Source of the DNA: a virus | Direction: 5' to 3' (one strand) | Virus record (IMG/VR): IMGVR_UViG_3300020159_001970 | Location: 1-22,196 of that record | DNA: 22,196 nucleotides | Shown: one piece after another, positions 7,134-14,001 of the stretch | Layout of the letters: each line of letters starts with the position of its first letter | Numbering within the stretch: the stretch's first letter is position 1 | Program-made: the position numbers and the translations under genes | The notes under the pieces: generated by a model | The model's database searches: none | What the model saw: the letters and a program-made list of their open reading frames with translations, nothing else | What the model was told of the DNA's origin: nothing

Positions 7134-7616
7134 ATGATTCATTTTAAAATGAAAATTTTGAGTTATAACTCAAACGGCAGTTATTTGGTCGAATATATAC
7201 CTGATGATAATCGGTGTACAACAATTAAATTAAATATTTCAATTCCTGCAACTTCGTTGCATGATAATAGAGAAGTATTGGCTCTATTAAAAAATGCATC
7301 ACCGCAAGACTATTGGAATAAAGAATTATTCAATGGTCAGATTGATCAGAGATCTCTACAGCAGTTGGTTAATACTACATATGAAGTAAAAGATGTAGAA
7401 CCAATTTTAATACACAACCCTGTAGGAAATTTCTCCTTACCATCATCTGCGCCTATTCATAATCCAGGTAGTGTACGAGGGGTAGGAAATCCAGGAGCTC
7501 GTCGTGTAGGAAGATCTAGCCCTGAGCAGATTGCTAGTCCCGAAGAACAAAATAGGATTAAGATGAAAATTTTAATCCAAGAAGTATTACAGGAAATGGC
7601 TGAAGGAACAGTATGA
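7134..7616 (+). CDS. Phage protein of unknown function, possibly virion-associated
   Basis: A 160-residue protein with no recognised domain. The N-terminal 80 residues look beta/alpha mixed. Residues about 95 to 125 form a Pro/Gly/Arg/Asn-rich low-complexity segment. The last 30 residues are helical (EEQNRIKMKILIQEVLQEM), a kind of amphipathic tail often seen in phage structural proteins. It begins with ATG behind AAAGGAAAAAA and overlaps the next start by 4 bases (ATGA), so it is translated together with the next gene. Assigned only by context. Confidence 0.66.
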   Translation: MIHFKMKILSYNSNGSYLVEYIPDDNRCTTIKLNISIPATSLHDNREVLALLKNASPQDYWNKELFNGQIDQRSLQQLVNTTYEVKDVEPILIHNPVGNFSLPSSAPIHNPGSVRGVGNPGARRVGRSSPEQIASPEEQNRIKMKILIQEVLQEMAEGTV

Positions 7617-8125
7617 AATTTACACCACATGCCGCATTTGGAAAAGTTGTTATATTGGCTCAAACAAGAGCTGGTGATACTCGGGTGGTACCGATTGGCC
7701 AAAACGGACTTGTTAAGACAGGTTGGTATTATTATACACACGGTGTTGCCAAGGTGAATGTTATTGAAACAGGTGAACAACTTGACGATAGGATTCCTGG
7801 CTGGTTAAATGCTGAACATGCCGGTGCTAGTGCAAGTACCTCTGGCAATCTTCAATTAAATTTTCCAGTAGAAACAGAATGGTTATGCATTCCACATGCA
7901 TATAATAAAAAAGGATTACCATCCTTGGCCAGTGTTATTGTAGAACCAGGTAAACCTAAAGTTCTTGAAAATGGTAGTGATATTTTTCTTGTAAGAGGAA
8001 AATTAAATATAAAAGGCAAAATTTTTACAGGCCCTTCACAAATCCGTATTAGAAGTGGCGATGTTGAAGCAAAGGTAGAAGGAACTGCTACATGTTACGC
8101 AATGAGGTTTCTAAATGAAGACTAA
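7613..8125 (+). CDS. Beta-rich phage protein of unknown function
   Basis: A 170-residue protein made of repeating short strands separated by Gly/Lys turns; a cupin-like or jelly-roll fold is possible but there is no HxH metal motif. Residues about 60 to 100 are Ala/Ser/Gly-rich. It starts by overlapping the upstream stop (ATGA) and its last 11 bases overlap the desaturase start. No signal peptide. Its neighbours suggest a structural or host-modifying role; I cannot name it. Confidence 0.66.
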   Translation: MKFTPHAAFGKVVILAQTRAGDTRVVPIGQNGLVKTGWYYYTHGVAKVNVIETGEQLDDRIPGWLNAEHAGASASTSGNLQLNFPVETEWLCIPHAYNKKGLPSLASVIVEPGKPKVLENGSDIFLVRGKLNIKGKIFTGPSQIRIRSGDVEAKVEGTATCYAMRFLNED

Positions 8126-8867
8126 AGTATGGCAACGATCAATAGCATCTTGGATGTTTATCCCAGCAGTTGTTTGGGCAGTTATGGCAGGACCTACCTG
8201 GTGGTTGTTACCTGCGTTTCTAGTTTATCTTACTATTGCACTAACTATTACAGTCGGTTATCATCGATTGTTTACACATAATGCGTTTGTGTGTTCAAGA
8301 TTTTGGCACTGGTTTTTTGCATCAGTTGGTTCCGCTACCTTAAACTCTGCACCAGTACACTGGAGCTCTGTACATATTAATCATCATAGATATTCTGATA
8401 CAAAAGATGATCCCTATGATGCAGACCTTAGACACTTTTTTAGATTTAAAGAACGCGAAAATATCAAGGCATCTAAAAACGAACTTAGAATGATGAGAGA
8501 TAAAATGCATGTATTTTTTGTTAACCACTCGTTGACAGTTAGTATATTAACAGGTATAATATTATCATTAATTAGTTTTGAGGCATTTTTTTATTTGTTT
8601 GCATTACCTACTACCACTTATCTTGTTACCGCAGGGTTGCATACAATTTTTGCACACGGCACATTAAAAGAAAATGACGAAAGATTTTCTGCCGCACGTA
8701 ATCTTTGGTTGCTGGAATTTATTGTTCCAATGGGTGGAGAGTGGATTCATAAAGAACACCACGATAAACCAAAATTAATGGATTGGAATACAAAACCTCA
8801 TTATTTTGATCTTGGTGCAATTATGATTGCACTAATTAGTAAAAATACTAATCAAGCAGTTGTTTAA
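8115..8867 (+). CDS. Fatty acid desaturase (membrane diiron, acyl-lipid/acyl-CoA Delta9 type), copy 1
   Basis: Integral membrane enzyme that uses oxygen and a diiron site to introduce a double bond into acyl chains. The 250 residues carry the three His boxes: H50-RLFT-H55, H87-IN-HH (87 to 91) and H212-KE-HH (212 to 216). Hydrophobic segments span about residues 15 to 48, 60 to 75 and 140 to 182. The usual order of two membrane pairs around the His boxes is present. The start overlaps the previous gene by 11 bases. The ORF is somewhat shorter than typical bacterial desaturases (about 300). The substrate is inferred from family only. A second, different desaturase is encoded at 16844-17548. 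Confidence 0.92.
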   Translation: MKTKVWQRSIASWMFIPAVVWAVMAGPTWWLLPAFLVYLTIALTITVGYHRLFTHNAFVCSRFWHWFFASVGSATLNSAPVHWSSVHINHHRYSDTKDDPYDADLRHFFRFKERENIKASKNELRMMRDKMHVFFVNHSLTVSILTGIILSLISFEAFFYLFALPTTTYLVTAGLHTIFAHGTLKENDERFSAARNLWLLEFIVPMGGEWIHKEHHDKPKLMDWNTKPHYFDLGAIMIALISKNTNQAVV

Positions 8868-8888
8868 GTGTTGAGATAGGAATACTAG

Positions 8889-9521
8889 ATGAAACAGGCA
8901 AGGGATCTATTTGCTAAATGTAAATTTACCGATGTTCAACTAGATGCAATTCGTCAACTGTACTTTAAATATTTTGCGCCACACATGCCAGAAAAGTACG
9001 ATGGCCAGGCCACTGTAGTTCTTTGGTTTAAAGGTGGTAAGTGGATTACAGGAGAAGGCTACGATAAAAATCATAAGAATTATGGTTTTACTGTCGAGGA
9101 GGCAAGACTTGATCCTTTATGGCAGAATTTTGCTCCTCTCCTTCCTTATATGGGCAAAGATGGAGTTATCACTAAAATGGATGGTAACAGTGTAATGTCA
9201 CCACACATTGATAGAGCAGACCGCCCACATGCAATATATTTTCCTGTGCAAGGTTGTACTCCTGAATGTTATTCAGAGTACTATGATCTTCCTAAAGAAA
9301 ATACCACCAACAGACAGGGCAGAAAACAATTTCCTACCCCACTGTATCAGTATTCTATACATGACAATGCTTACCTTACTCATGTACATGAGTGGCATAG
9401 TGTTAGAAATACAGCGCCTCATGAAAGAATTGCTTTCGGGTGGAATTTTAGTATTCAACAAAAAAAATCTTATGAAGAATGTAGAGATATTATGATTTCG
9501 TTAGGGTATATAGATGAGTAA
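8889..9521 (+). CDS. 2-oxoglutarate/Fe(II)-dependent oxygenase-like protein 1
   Basis: A 210-residue protein of the double-stranded beta-helix type. The facial triad is readable as HxD (His106 and Asp108 in MSPHIDRADRP) and a distal His (His170 in HEWHSVRN), with Arg180 in PHERIAFGW as the likely 2-oxoglutarate anchor. The substrate is unknown. No signal peptide. The gene is preceded by AGGAA and is the first of four such genes in a cluster running to 13313. It overlaps the next gene by 8 bases. Oxygenase assignment is by motif only; substrate cannot be inferred. Confidence 0.75.
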   Translation: MKQARDLFAKCKFTDVQLDAIRQLYFKYFAPHMPEKYDGQATVVLWFKGGKWITGEGYDKNHKNYGFTVEEARLDPLWQNFAPLLPYMGKDGVITKMDGNSVMSPHIDRADRPHAIYFPVQGCTPECYSEYYDLPKENTTNRQGRKQFPTPLYQYSIHDNAYLTHVHEWHSVRNTAPHERIAFGWNFSIQQKKSYEECRDIMISLGYIDE

Positions 9522-9723
9522 TATAGCTAACAGATTACCAGAACTTGAACTAGAGGATAAAAGATATGATCTTCATATTGGTGCCGAAGCACCAATGACG
9601 TACAACATAACTTTAATATATCCCGACTGGGGTGCTTATAGGAAACCAGTTACTCCTGCAGTTCCTTTACAAAGCCCTGATAAAATACGGGCAAATTTAT
9701 CAAAAATAGGTATCAACCTTTGA
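9514..9723 (+). CDS. Small protein of unknown function in the oxygenase cluster
   Basis: A 69-residue protein, starting within the end of the oxygenase-like gene (8-base overlap) and ending on the TTG start of the PP-loop gene. It is Pro-rich with acidic and aromatic residues (ELELEDKRYDLHIGAEAPMTYN, in two adjoining pieces) and has no cysteine and no membrane segment. It has no recognised homologue by eye. Because it is translationally coupled on both sides it is probably real and works with its neighbours, possibly as a partner or substrate protein; that is inference. Confidence 0.62.
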   Translation: MSNIANRLPELELEDKRYDLHIGAEAPMTYNITLIYPDWGAYRKPVTPAVPLQSPDKIRANLSKIGINL

Positions 9724-10673
9724 AATATTATCACCATGCAGGCTACACGCCTATGATGACAACACCGGACCACATGTATAATGTGTTTGACAGGACCCGG
9801 GCAATGATAAACATTCCACAAATAGAATGTATAACGCCTATTGGTCAAGCAACACAGCCTAAGTCCATCGAAGAGTTATGTCACAATAGCGCAACAAACA
9901 TAGTTAACAAAGCAGGTTCAAAAAAACTTGTAGTAACGTGGAGTGGAGGCATTGATAGTACTCTGGTGCTATCTGAATTATTAAAAGTTGCCCCACACGA
10001 TCAAATTGTTGTTATGATGGATGACAATTCTATTAAAGAATATCCTGAATTTTATAAAAATTTTGTTGAGGGCAAGTTAGCAACCACTCAAATGAATTTT
10101 TATACTGATGATCCTCTAAGACAGGCACTAGTCGACGGAGTAGTGGTAACAGGACATCTTATGGATCCTGTATTTGGTGCGAATATATATCAGGCAATAC
10201 CAGAAGAAAAATTAAAACAAAATATTCCAGATTTTCTTAAGAATCTTAACAAGTTTTCTCAAAATATGTATTTGAGACTTATTGGCGCATGTCCTAGAAA
10301 AATAGAAAACGTTAAAGATTTACTATGGTGGATGGATTATACACTTAACTATCAAAGTGAACAGTTAATGTGGTTGTTAGAAATAGAAGAAATGATTTTA
10401 GATAAAAACCTTTTTCACTTCGGTGCTGGTCGAGATTGGAATAACTATGCTGTATCAACACCGGCAGAGGTAAAATGGCCCGGATACAATTTTAATTACT
10501 ATAAAATGGCAATTAAAGAACACATTCAAAAATTTACCAAAGACGAGTTGTACACAAAAGAAAAAATAAAAATGCCTAGCTGGAGACATTATAGAACTGA
10601 TGAACAGCGCAGGAGAGACAAGGCAATATGGATTACTACTGATTGGAAACGCGGATGGCTACCAAAGACATAA
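9720..10673 (+). CDS. N-type PP-loop ATPase-like protein (asparagine synthase/ATP pyrophosphatase family)
   Basis: A 317-residue protein. Residues 70 to 85 read LVVTWSGGIDSTLVLS, a clear PP-loop (SGGIDS at 75 to 80) that binds ATP and activates a carbonyl or phosphate by adenylation. The rest is helical with many Trp and Tyr residues and lacks the glutaminase half of asparagine synthetase. It may catalyse amidation, thiolation or ring closure on an unknown substrate. The start is ambiguous: TTG at 9720 overlaps the upstream stop, while ATG at 9750 or 9753 is inside. The TTG start keeps the tight coupling, so I prefer it. The 3' end overlaps the next gene by 19 bases. Confidence 0.78.
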   Translation: MKYYHHAGYTPMMTTPDHMYNVFDRTRAMINIPQIECITPIGQATQPKSIEELCHNSATNIVNKAGSKKLVVTWSGGIDSTLVLSELLKVAPHDQIVVMMDDNSIKEYPEFYKNFVEGKLATTQMNFYTDDPLRQALVDGVVVTGHLMDPVFGANIYQAIPEEKLKQNIPDFLKNLNKFSQNMYLRLIGACPRKIENVKDLLWWMDYTLNYQSEQLMWLLEIEEMILDKNLFHFGAGRDWNNYAVSTPAEVKWPGYNFNYYKMAIKEHIQKFTKDELYTKEKIKMPSWRHYRTDEQRRRDKAIWITTDWKRGWLPKT

Positions 10674-11122
10674 TTTTAGGAAAAGAATTAGATAACAAAG
10701 AATCCCAGGTTATAGTAAAGTACTGCGGATCTCTAGGAGGCAGTCCACTAATTCCTTTTTTCTTAAACAATCTTGCAAACCTAATGATTGAAGGGCATAC
10801 TCACTATCATTTTGCAGGTAATAACAGAACCAAGGCTGTTTATGCTGAAATTGATGGAAAAATTGTAGGACACATTGCCTTTGAAATTCTTGACGATGCG
10901 TTTAAAACAGCATGGATTACATTGAGTGCTGTAGATGACAAATATAAAAAACGCGGAATATATACAATTCTGCACAAACACTTTGAAAATCAAATCAAAA
11001 GTCTTAATGCAAAAAAGATAGCAAGTTATGTGCATGTCAATAATATTGTACGTCAAACTAGTTGTGCAAAAGTAGGCATGAAACCTGTTTATTACAGGAT
11101 GGAAAAAGATTTAACAGAATAA
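10655..11122 (+). CDS. GNAT-family N-acetyltransferase 1
   Basis: A 155-residue cytoplasmic acyltransferase. The region around residues 72 to 115 fits the GNAT core: a strand IVGHIAFEIL, a strand TAWITLSAVDDKYKKRGI with the KKRG pyrophosphate-binding turn, then a helix YTILHKHFENQIKSL, ending with VGMKPVYYRME. The start is ATG at 10655 inside the PP-loop gene; an earlier in-frame TTG at 10643 is less likely. It lies in the cluster between the PP-loop gene and another GNAT gene. Acetylation target unknown; a modification step on a shared substrate is plausible. Confidence 0.8.
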   Translation: MATKDIILGKELDNKESQVIVKYCGSLGGSPLIPFFLNNLANLMIEGHTHYHFAGNNRTKAVYAEIDGKIVGHIAFEILDDAFKTAWITLSAVDDKYKKRGIYTILHKHFENQIKSLNAKKIASYVHVNNIVRQTSCAKVGMKPVYYRMEKDLTE

Positions 11123-11133
11123 CGGAGGAAGAA

Positions 11134-11595
11134 ATGGCGTTAAAACTTCAATGTGAACCGGTTCTAAAAGTTAAACCGGAAATGGAACCCATGTTAATTG
11201 ATCATTATCATGAGCTTACCATGCATAGAGAGAAAATTAAACTGGCTCCTGATTGGGAACTCTACGATCAATTAGAAAAAAAGAATCAATTTTATCTATT
11301 AACTGCAAGACTAGAAGAAGAAAATAATCTGCTTGTTGGTTATAGTGCATGGTTTGTAAAGCCACATATACATTATAAAGAAACAATTGTTGCTGCTAAC
11401 GATGTTCTTTTTTTACACAAAGACCACAGGCTAGGAATGACAGGGATTCGTTTAATTAAATACAGCGAACAAGAAATGCGTAAATATGCACATAAGATAA
11501 CATGGCATGTAAAAGGAGAGCCAGATTTTAGACCTATACTTCATAGACTAGGATACCTGGACGAAGATGTTATCGTAGGTAAAATGTTAATATGA
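11134..11595 (+). CDS. GNAT-family N-acetyltransferase 2 (phage-type)
   Basis: A 153-residue protein resembling a subgroup of GNAT-like proteins found in many phages, with IKLAPDWELYDQLEKKNQFY, a central LLVGYSAWFVKPHIHYKET, and NDVLFLHKDHRLGMTGIRLI, where RLGMTG stands in for the acetyl-CoA pyrophosphate loop. The ending WHVKGEPDFRPILHRLGYLD fits the last strand and helix. It starts at ATG behind AACGGAGGAA, a strong ribosome binding site, so the longer open frame from 11062 is not used. It overlaps the next gene by 4 bases. The substrate is unknown. Confidence 0.78.
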   Translation: MALKLQCEPVLKVKPEMEPMLIDHYHELTMHREKIKLAPDWELYDQLEKKNQFYLLTARLEEENNLLVGYSAWFVKPHIHYKETIVAANDVLFLHKDHRLGMTGIRLIKYSEQEMRKYAHKITWHVKGEPDFRPILHRLGYLDEDVIVGKMLI

Positions 11596-12188
11596 CTGAT
11601 AATCTTTGCTGGTACAAACTTAATCTTAATGTAAAAAACGCTCTACGATCAGATTGGAAATTTCCTCGCCATAACGGAAAATATGGAATCTGGCATTACG
11701 AGGCAGTTAAGATGTTTGATATCGGGTGGCTGTATGATACCCACGATAAAGGAATTTCGTTAATTAATGCTATGTTATTTTTTAGAGGTCCAGGATACAA
11801 CAATAATACCGCACATATGGATCTAGCAGAGAATAAGAAAAATGGATTACAGGTGTGGAATTTTGGAATTAATTGGTGTATAGGTGGTCGAGATAGCGAA
11901 ATGGTCTGGTATAAAACTCCAACAGATTTTAATTTACATAAAGATGTACCCTACACAGCAGCAAAAACTCCATTTATATCTTGGCCTATTAATGAATTAA
12001 CAGAGATTGAACGCCATAATATTGGTAATACAGTAACACTAGTTAACACAGGCATTCCCCATACCGTGAACATGAACAACGATCCAAGGTGGTGTATTTC
12101 GGTTAGAGGATTTTTTAGAGATAATATCACCTGGGATGAAATAGTATCAGAAATGAGAACTAACAAATTATTGATCGAGCGTGTATGA
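11592..12188 (+). CDS. 2-oxoglutarate/Fe(II)-dependent oxygenase-like protein 2
   Basis: A 198-residue protein. The metal triad is His75 and Asp77 (AHMDLA) and His157 (GIPHTVNM), with Arg172 (ISVRGFF) as candidate 2-oxoglutarate ligand. It shares most of its layout with the next gene: an N-terminal CWYKLN, FFRGPGYN, NFGINWCIGGRDSEMVWY, ISWPINEL and IVSEMR, so the two are tandem paralogues. It overlaps the upstream and downstream genes by 4 bases each. The pattern resembles phage oxygenases of unknown substrate; no function can be assigned. Confidence 0.74.
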   Translation: MTDNLCWYKLNLNVKNALRSDWKFPRHNGKYGIWHYEAVKMFDIGWLYDTHDKGISLINAMLFFRGPGYNNNTAHMDLAENKKNGLQVWNFGINWCIGGRDSEMVWYKTPTDFNLHKDVPYTAAKTPFISWPINELTEIERHNIGNTVTLVNTGIPHTVNMNNDPRWCISVRGFFRDNITWDEIVSEMRTNKLLIERV

Positions 12189-12790
12189 TAGAACCTTGTT
12201 GGTATAAATTAAAAATAGATTGCAGTACTGCGTTAAACCCTAACTGGAAACTTCCCGATACACAGGGAAAAGATTTTGGAGTGTGGAGTGTTCCTGCGTC
12301 AAAGATGTTTACAGAAAAATGGATAAAAGAAATTCGACTTCTTGGGTTTAGCTTTGGAGAGTCTCTTTTATTTTATCGCGGACCAAATCACAACACATAT
12401 AATGCACATATTGACATACATAGATATCACCCACTAAGAATATCTACTTACGGTCTAAATTGGGTAATTGGCGGTAGTGACAGTGAAATGACGTGGTATA
12501 ATCTGCCAGAGGACTTTAGCAATAAGCCTCCTTTACGAGATGCAGCAGGAACTATATATTATAACTGGCCAATTGACACGCTTGAAGAAATTGATAGATG
12601 TTGTTTAGGCTCAGAACTGACACTAACTCGTGTAGGTGTGCCACATGCAATTATCATGGGCAATGAACCTAGGTGGGCAATATCGGCAAGAGTAGTATTA
12701 TTTGAAAATAAGTACTGGAAAGAAATTGTATCATGGATGAGAGATAGAGATCTGTTAATAGAAAGAGAAGACAATGTTTCAAAAAATTAA
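12185..12790 (+). CDS. 2-oxoglutarate/Fe(II)-dependent oxygenase-like protein 3 (tandem paralogue)
   Basis: A 201-residue protein and the tandem copy of the preceding gene. His75 and Asp77 (AHIDIH), His154 (VPHAIIMG) and Arg169 (AISARVVL) complete the site. Shared blocks are CWYKLK, LLFYRGPNHN, LNWVIGGSDSEMTWY, YNWPID and EIVSWMRDRDLLIERE. The metal residues fall at the same residue numbers as in protein 2. It is translationally coupled (4-base overlap) and overlaps the next gene by 17 bases. The two copies have diverged substantially, so the duplication is old or was acquired separately. Confidence 0.74.
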   Translation: MIEPCWYKLKIDCSTALNPNWKLPDTQGKDFGVWSVPASKMFTEKWIKEIRLLGFSFGESLLFYRGPNHNTYNAHIDIHRYHPLRISTYGLNWVIGGSDSEMTWYNLPEDFSNKPPLRDAAGTIYYNWPIDTLEEIDRCCLGSELTLTRVGVPHAIIMGNEPRWAISARVVLFENKYWKEIVSWMRDRDLLIEREDNVSKN

Positions 12791-13313
12791 ATTTAAATTA
12801 AATGATATTGATTTTGACAGATTAAAAGGCAGTGTTGCCGCATCATACGGACGACCACCAAGGCCTAAACTAACTTACTGGCATCTCGGAGACAGAGAAT
12901 ATTTTGAAAGTATTTTACCATCTGAAATGTTTTTTGGAATTCCTCCTTATCAGGTACAAATAGCAGAAATTGTTGGATCGGGGCATTTATTACCCCACAT
13001 TGATCATAACATATCTGCCTGTGCAAATTATTATTTAGATACAAACGGTTCTACAACTTACTTTTATAAGAAGAGAGAACGTGCTCACGGGTTTGTATAT
13101 CCCGGAAGAACAGTGGCTAATATATTTCCTTTAGATCAGGTTGAAAAGGTTGCAGAATTTACAGCAGAACAAAGAGATTTATATTTGTTAGATGTTAGTC
13201 AAATACATTCAGTAGACTCGCCTAACCCCGGTATACGAAGATTTATTTCTTGGCAATGGGTAGGTGTTCCATTCGAAACTGTTAAAAGCAACCTAATTGA
13301 AAATTTAAAATAA
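12774..13313 (+). CDS. 2-oxoglutarate/Fe(II)-dependent oxygenase-like protein 4
   Basis: A 179-residue protein with the same metal pattern: His75 and Asp77 (LLPHIDHN), His145 (SQIHSVDSP) and Arg155 or Arg156 (GIRRFISWQW). It is not an obvious paralogue of proteins 2 and 3 outside the motifs. The central block TTYFYKKRERAHGFVYPGR may form the substrate pocket. The start is inside the previous gene (17-base overlap). It is the last gene of the cluster before the small ORFs; no terminator follows within 100 bases. Confidence 0.74.
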   Translation: MFQKIKFKLNDIDFDRLKGSVAASYGRPPRPKLTYWHLGDREYFESILPSEMFFGIPPYQVQIAEIVGSGHLLPHIDHNISACANYYLDTNGSTTYFYKKRERAHGFVYPGRTVANIFPLDQVEKVAEFTAEQRDLYLLDVSQIHSVDSPNPGIRRFISWQWVGVPFETVKSNLIENLK

Positions 13314-13322
13314 GGAAATAAT

Positions 13323-13388
13323 ATGAATATTTTAGATCTACCTGAAGAATACGTGCTATTTGTTCCAGACGAGTTTAGTTTTTATTAA
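13323..13388 (+). CDS. Possible 21-residue peptide
   Basis: An ATG behind TAAGGAAATA opens a 21-codon frame encoding an acidic, hydrophobic peptide (starts MNILDLPEEYVLFV, ends SFY). It lies 10 bases after the last oxygenase-like gene, with an acceptable ribosome binding site. It could be a leader peptide, a small regulator, or a substrate of the enzymes upstream, but it could equally be chance. No homologue is recognised. Confidence 0.25.
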   Translation: MNILDLPEEYVLFVPDEFSFY

Positions 13389-13418
13389 ACTAACATGAAA
13401 CATTTAAAAGAGGTCAAC

Positions 13419-13568
13419 ATGGGATACTTTGAGCATTTAAAATTTGCTTGGTCAATTGCCTTTGCCAGTTTCATTCATGGCATATTTCCTAGATTGTTTC
13501 CAGACTATGTCACTAAAAAGATAACTGGATCACCTCCACGTTTTAGAGTTGACAACAAGTCAAAATAA
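13419..13568 (+). CDS. DUF6356-like small protein
   Basis: A 49-residue protein resembling DUF6356 members: GYFEHLKFAWSIAFASFIHG followed by IFPRLFPDYVTKKI, with the typical YFEHL start and an HGxFP hydrophobic turn. The middle hydrophobic stretch could insert in or lie on the membrane. Similar small proteins occur in proteobacteria and phages; function unknown. The ATG is preceded by AGAGG; an earlier in-frame ATG at 13395 lacks a good ribosome binding site. Its 3' end contains the tmRNA promoter. Confidence 0.7.
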   Translation: MGYFEHLKFAWSIAFASFIHGIFPRLFPDYVTKKITGSPPRFRVDNKSK

Positions 13569-13577
13569 ATATATACT
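13549..13577 (+). promoter_or_regulatory. Sigma70-type promoter of the tmRNA gene
   Basis: TTGACA (13549-13554), a 17-base spacer and TATACT (13572-13577). The -35 is perfect, the -10 has one mismatch and the spacing is optimal. It would start transcription at about 13583-13586, just before the predicted 5' end of the acceptor piece. The -35 lies inside the end of the DUF6356-like gene. Confidence 0.78.
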
Positions 13578-13583
13578 GTAAGT

Positions 13584-13648
13584 TAAGACTGTATGAAGTC
13601 GATTGAAAAGGATTCTGGACGCGGGTTCGACTCCCGCCAGGTCCACCA
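13584..13648 (+). ncRNA. ssrA: tmRNA acceptor piece
   Basis: Includes GGATTCTGGAC, the T-arm GCGGG-TTCGACT-CCCGC (stem 5 bp, loop 7), the acceptor strand CAGGTCC and encoded A-CCA ending at 13648. The region is close to the 3' end of E. coli tmRNA (GGACGCGGGTTC). The 5' end is set from the promoter, so it is approximate. Confidence 0.88.
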
Positions 13649-13659
13649 AAAGGATATTT

Positions 13660-13809
13660 ATGAAGTACACCGCATTGTGCCCAAGTTGTTTTAATAGATT
13701 TAGTTGGGTGCCAGGAAAAGGTTTAACAAAACATAAGTGTTTTTCTGATGGGCCTGACATTGGTTTCGACAGGGTCAAGAGTAATGAAATGGACAGTCCG
13801 GCAATGTAG
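13660..13809 (+). CDS. Possible 49-residue zinc-knuckle protein spanning the tmRNA spacer
   Basis: Starting 11 bases after the encoded CCA behind AAAAGGA, an ATG opens a frame with C7-PS-C10, H25 and C27 (MKYTALCPSCFNRF, then KGLTKHKCF), a pattern like a small zinc knuckle. Its 3' half runs through the first 60 bases of the tmRNA coding piece, so those codons are under RNA constraint and may not be selected as protein. Whether it is translated is unknown; excision of the tmRNA spacer would destroy this message. Low to moderate confidence. Confidence 0.35.
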   Translation: MKYTALCPSCFNRFSWVPGKGLTKHKCFSDGPDIGFDRVKSNEMDSPAM

Positions 13810-13935
13810 AAGCCGTTAGGATTGGGGATACCCGGTCGAAGAAGCAAAACAAAGTAAACGCAAACGACTCACAGTTCGCATTAGCAGCCTAAACGCCGCT
13901 TAGGGTAGGAAATACCTCGTAACAGAAAATACCAG
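13750..13935 (+). ncRNA. ssrA: tmRNA coding piece with tag reading frame
   Basis: Starts with acceptor strand GGGCCTG and a D-loop-like ACATTGGTTTCGACAGGG, matching the E. coli 5' end pattern. The resume codon GCA is at 13860, and the tag frame runs to the TAA at 13890-13892: ANDSQFALAA, close to the E. coli tag and ending in the ALAA degron for ClpXP. The 3' end of the piece is estimated from the terminator. Confidence 0.9.
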
Positions 13936-13957
13936 AAAGGCCTCCGGGCCTTTTTTT
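13936..13957 (+). terminator. Rho-independent terminator of the tmRNA gene
   Basis: AAAGGCC-TCCG-GGCCTTT (13936-13953) is a 7-bp stem with a 4-base loop, followed by further T to give TTTTTTT at 13951-13957. It closes the tmRNA transcript and separates it from ahpC. Confidence 0.9.
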
Positions 13958-14001
13958 GCCTATTATCGTTATTGAAAAATACAATGGAAAAATCTAGAAA
14001 A

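Larger units (their letters stand above)
13584..13935 (+). ncRNA. ssrA: Circularly permuted (two-piece) tmRNA gene
   Basis: tmRNA rescues stalled ribosomes: its alanyl-tRNA-like part enters the A site, and its reading frame adds a degradation tag. Here the 3' part (with T-arm and CCA) comes first and the 5' part second, a permuted order known from alphaproteobacteria, cyanobacteria and some betaproteobacteria. GGGCCTG (13750-13756) pairs with CAGGTCC (13638-13644) over 7 bp, including the G3-U70 pair needed by alanyl-tRNA synthetase, followed by A73 and encoded CCA. GACTGT (13587-13592) can pair with ACAGTC (13793-13798) between the pieces. The spacer 13649-13749 would be excised. It has a sigma70 promoter and ends in a strong terminator. 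The exact ends of the mature pieces are inferred. Confidence 0.93.

Noticed and set aside
11062-11133. Longer N-terminus of the second GNAT protein
   Set aside because: It lies inside the upstream GNAT gene, and the strong AACGGAGGAA ribosome binding site directly precedes the ATG at 11134.
13584-13648. A separate tRNA with T-arm and CCA
   Set aside because: There is no 5' half, D-arm or anticodon arm before it. The matching acceptor strand lies 100 bases downstream, with tmRNA features, so it is the acceptor piece of a permuted tmRNA.
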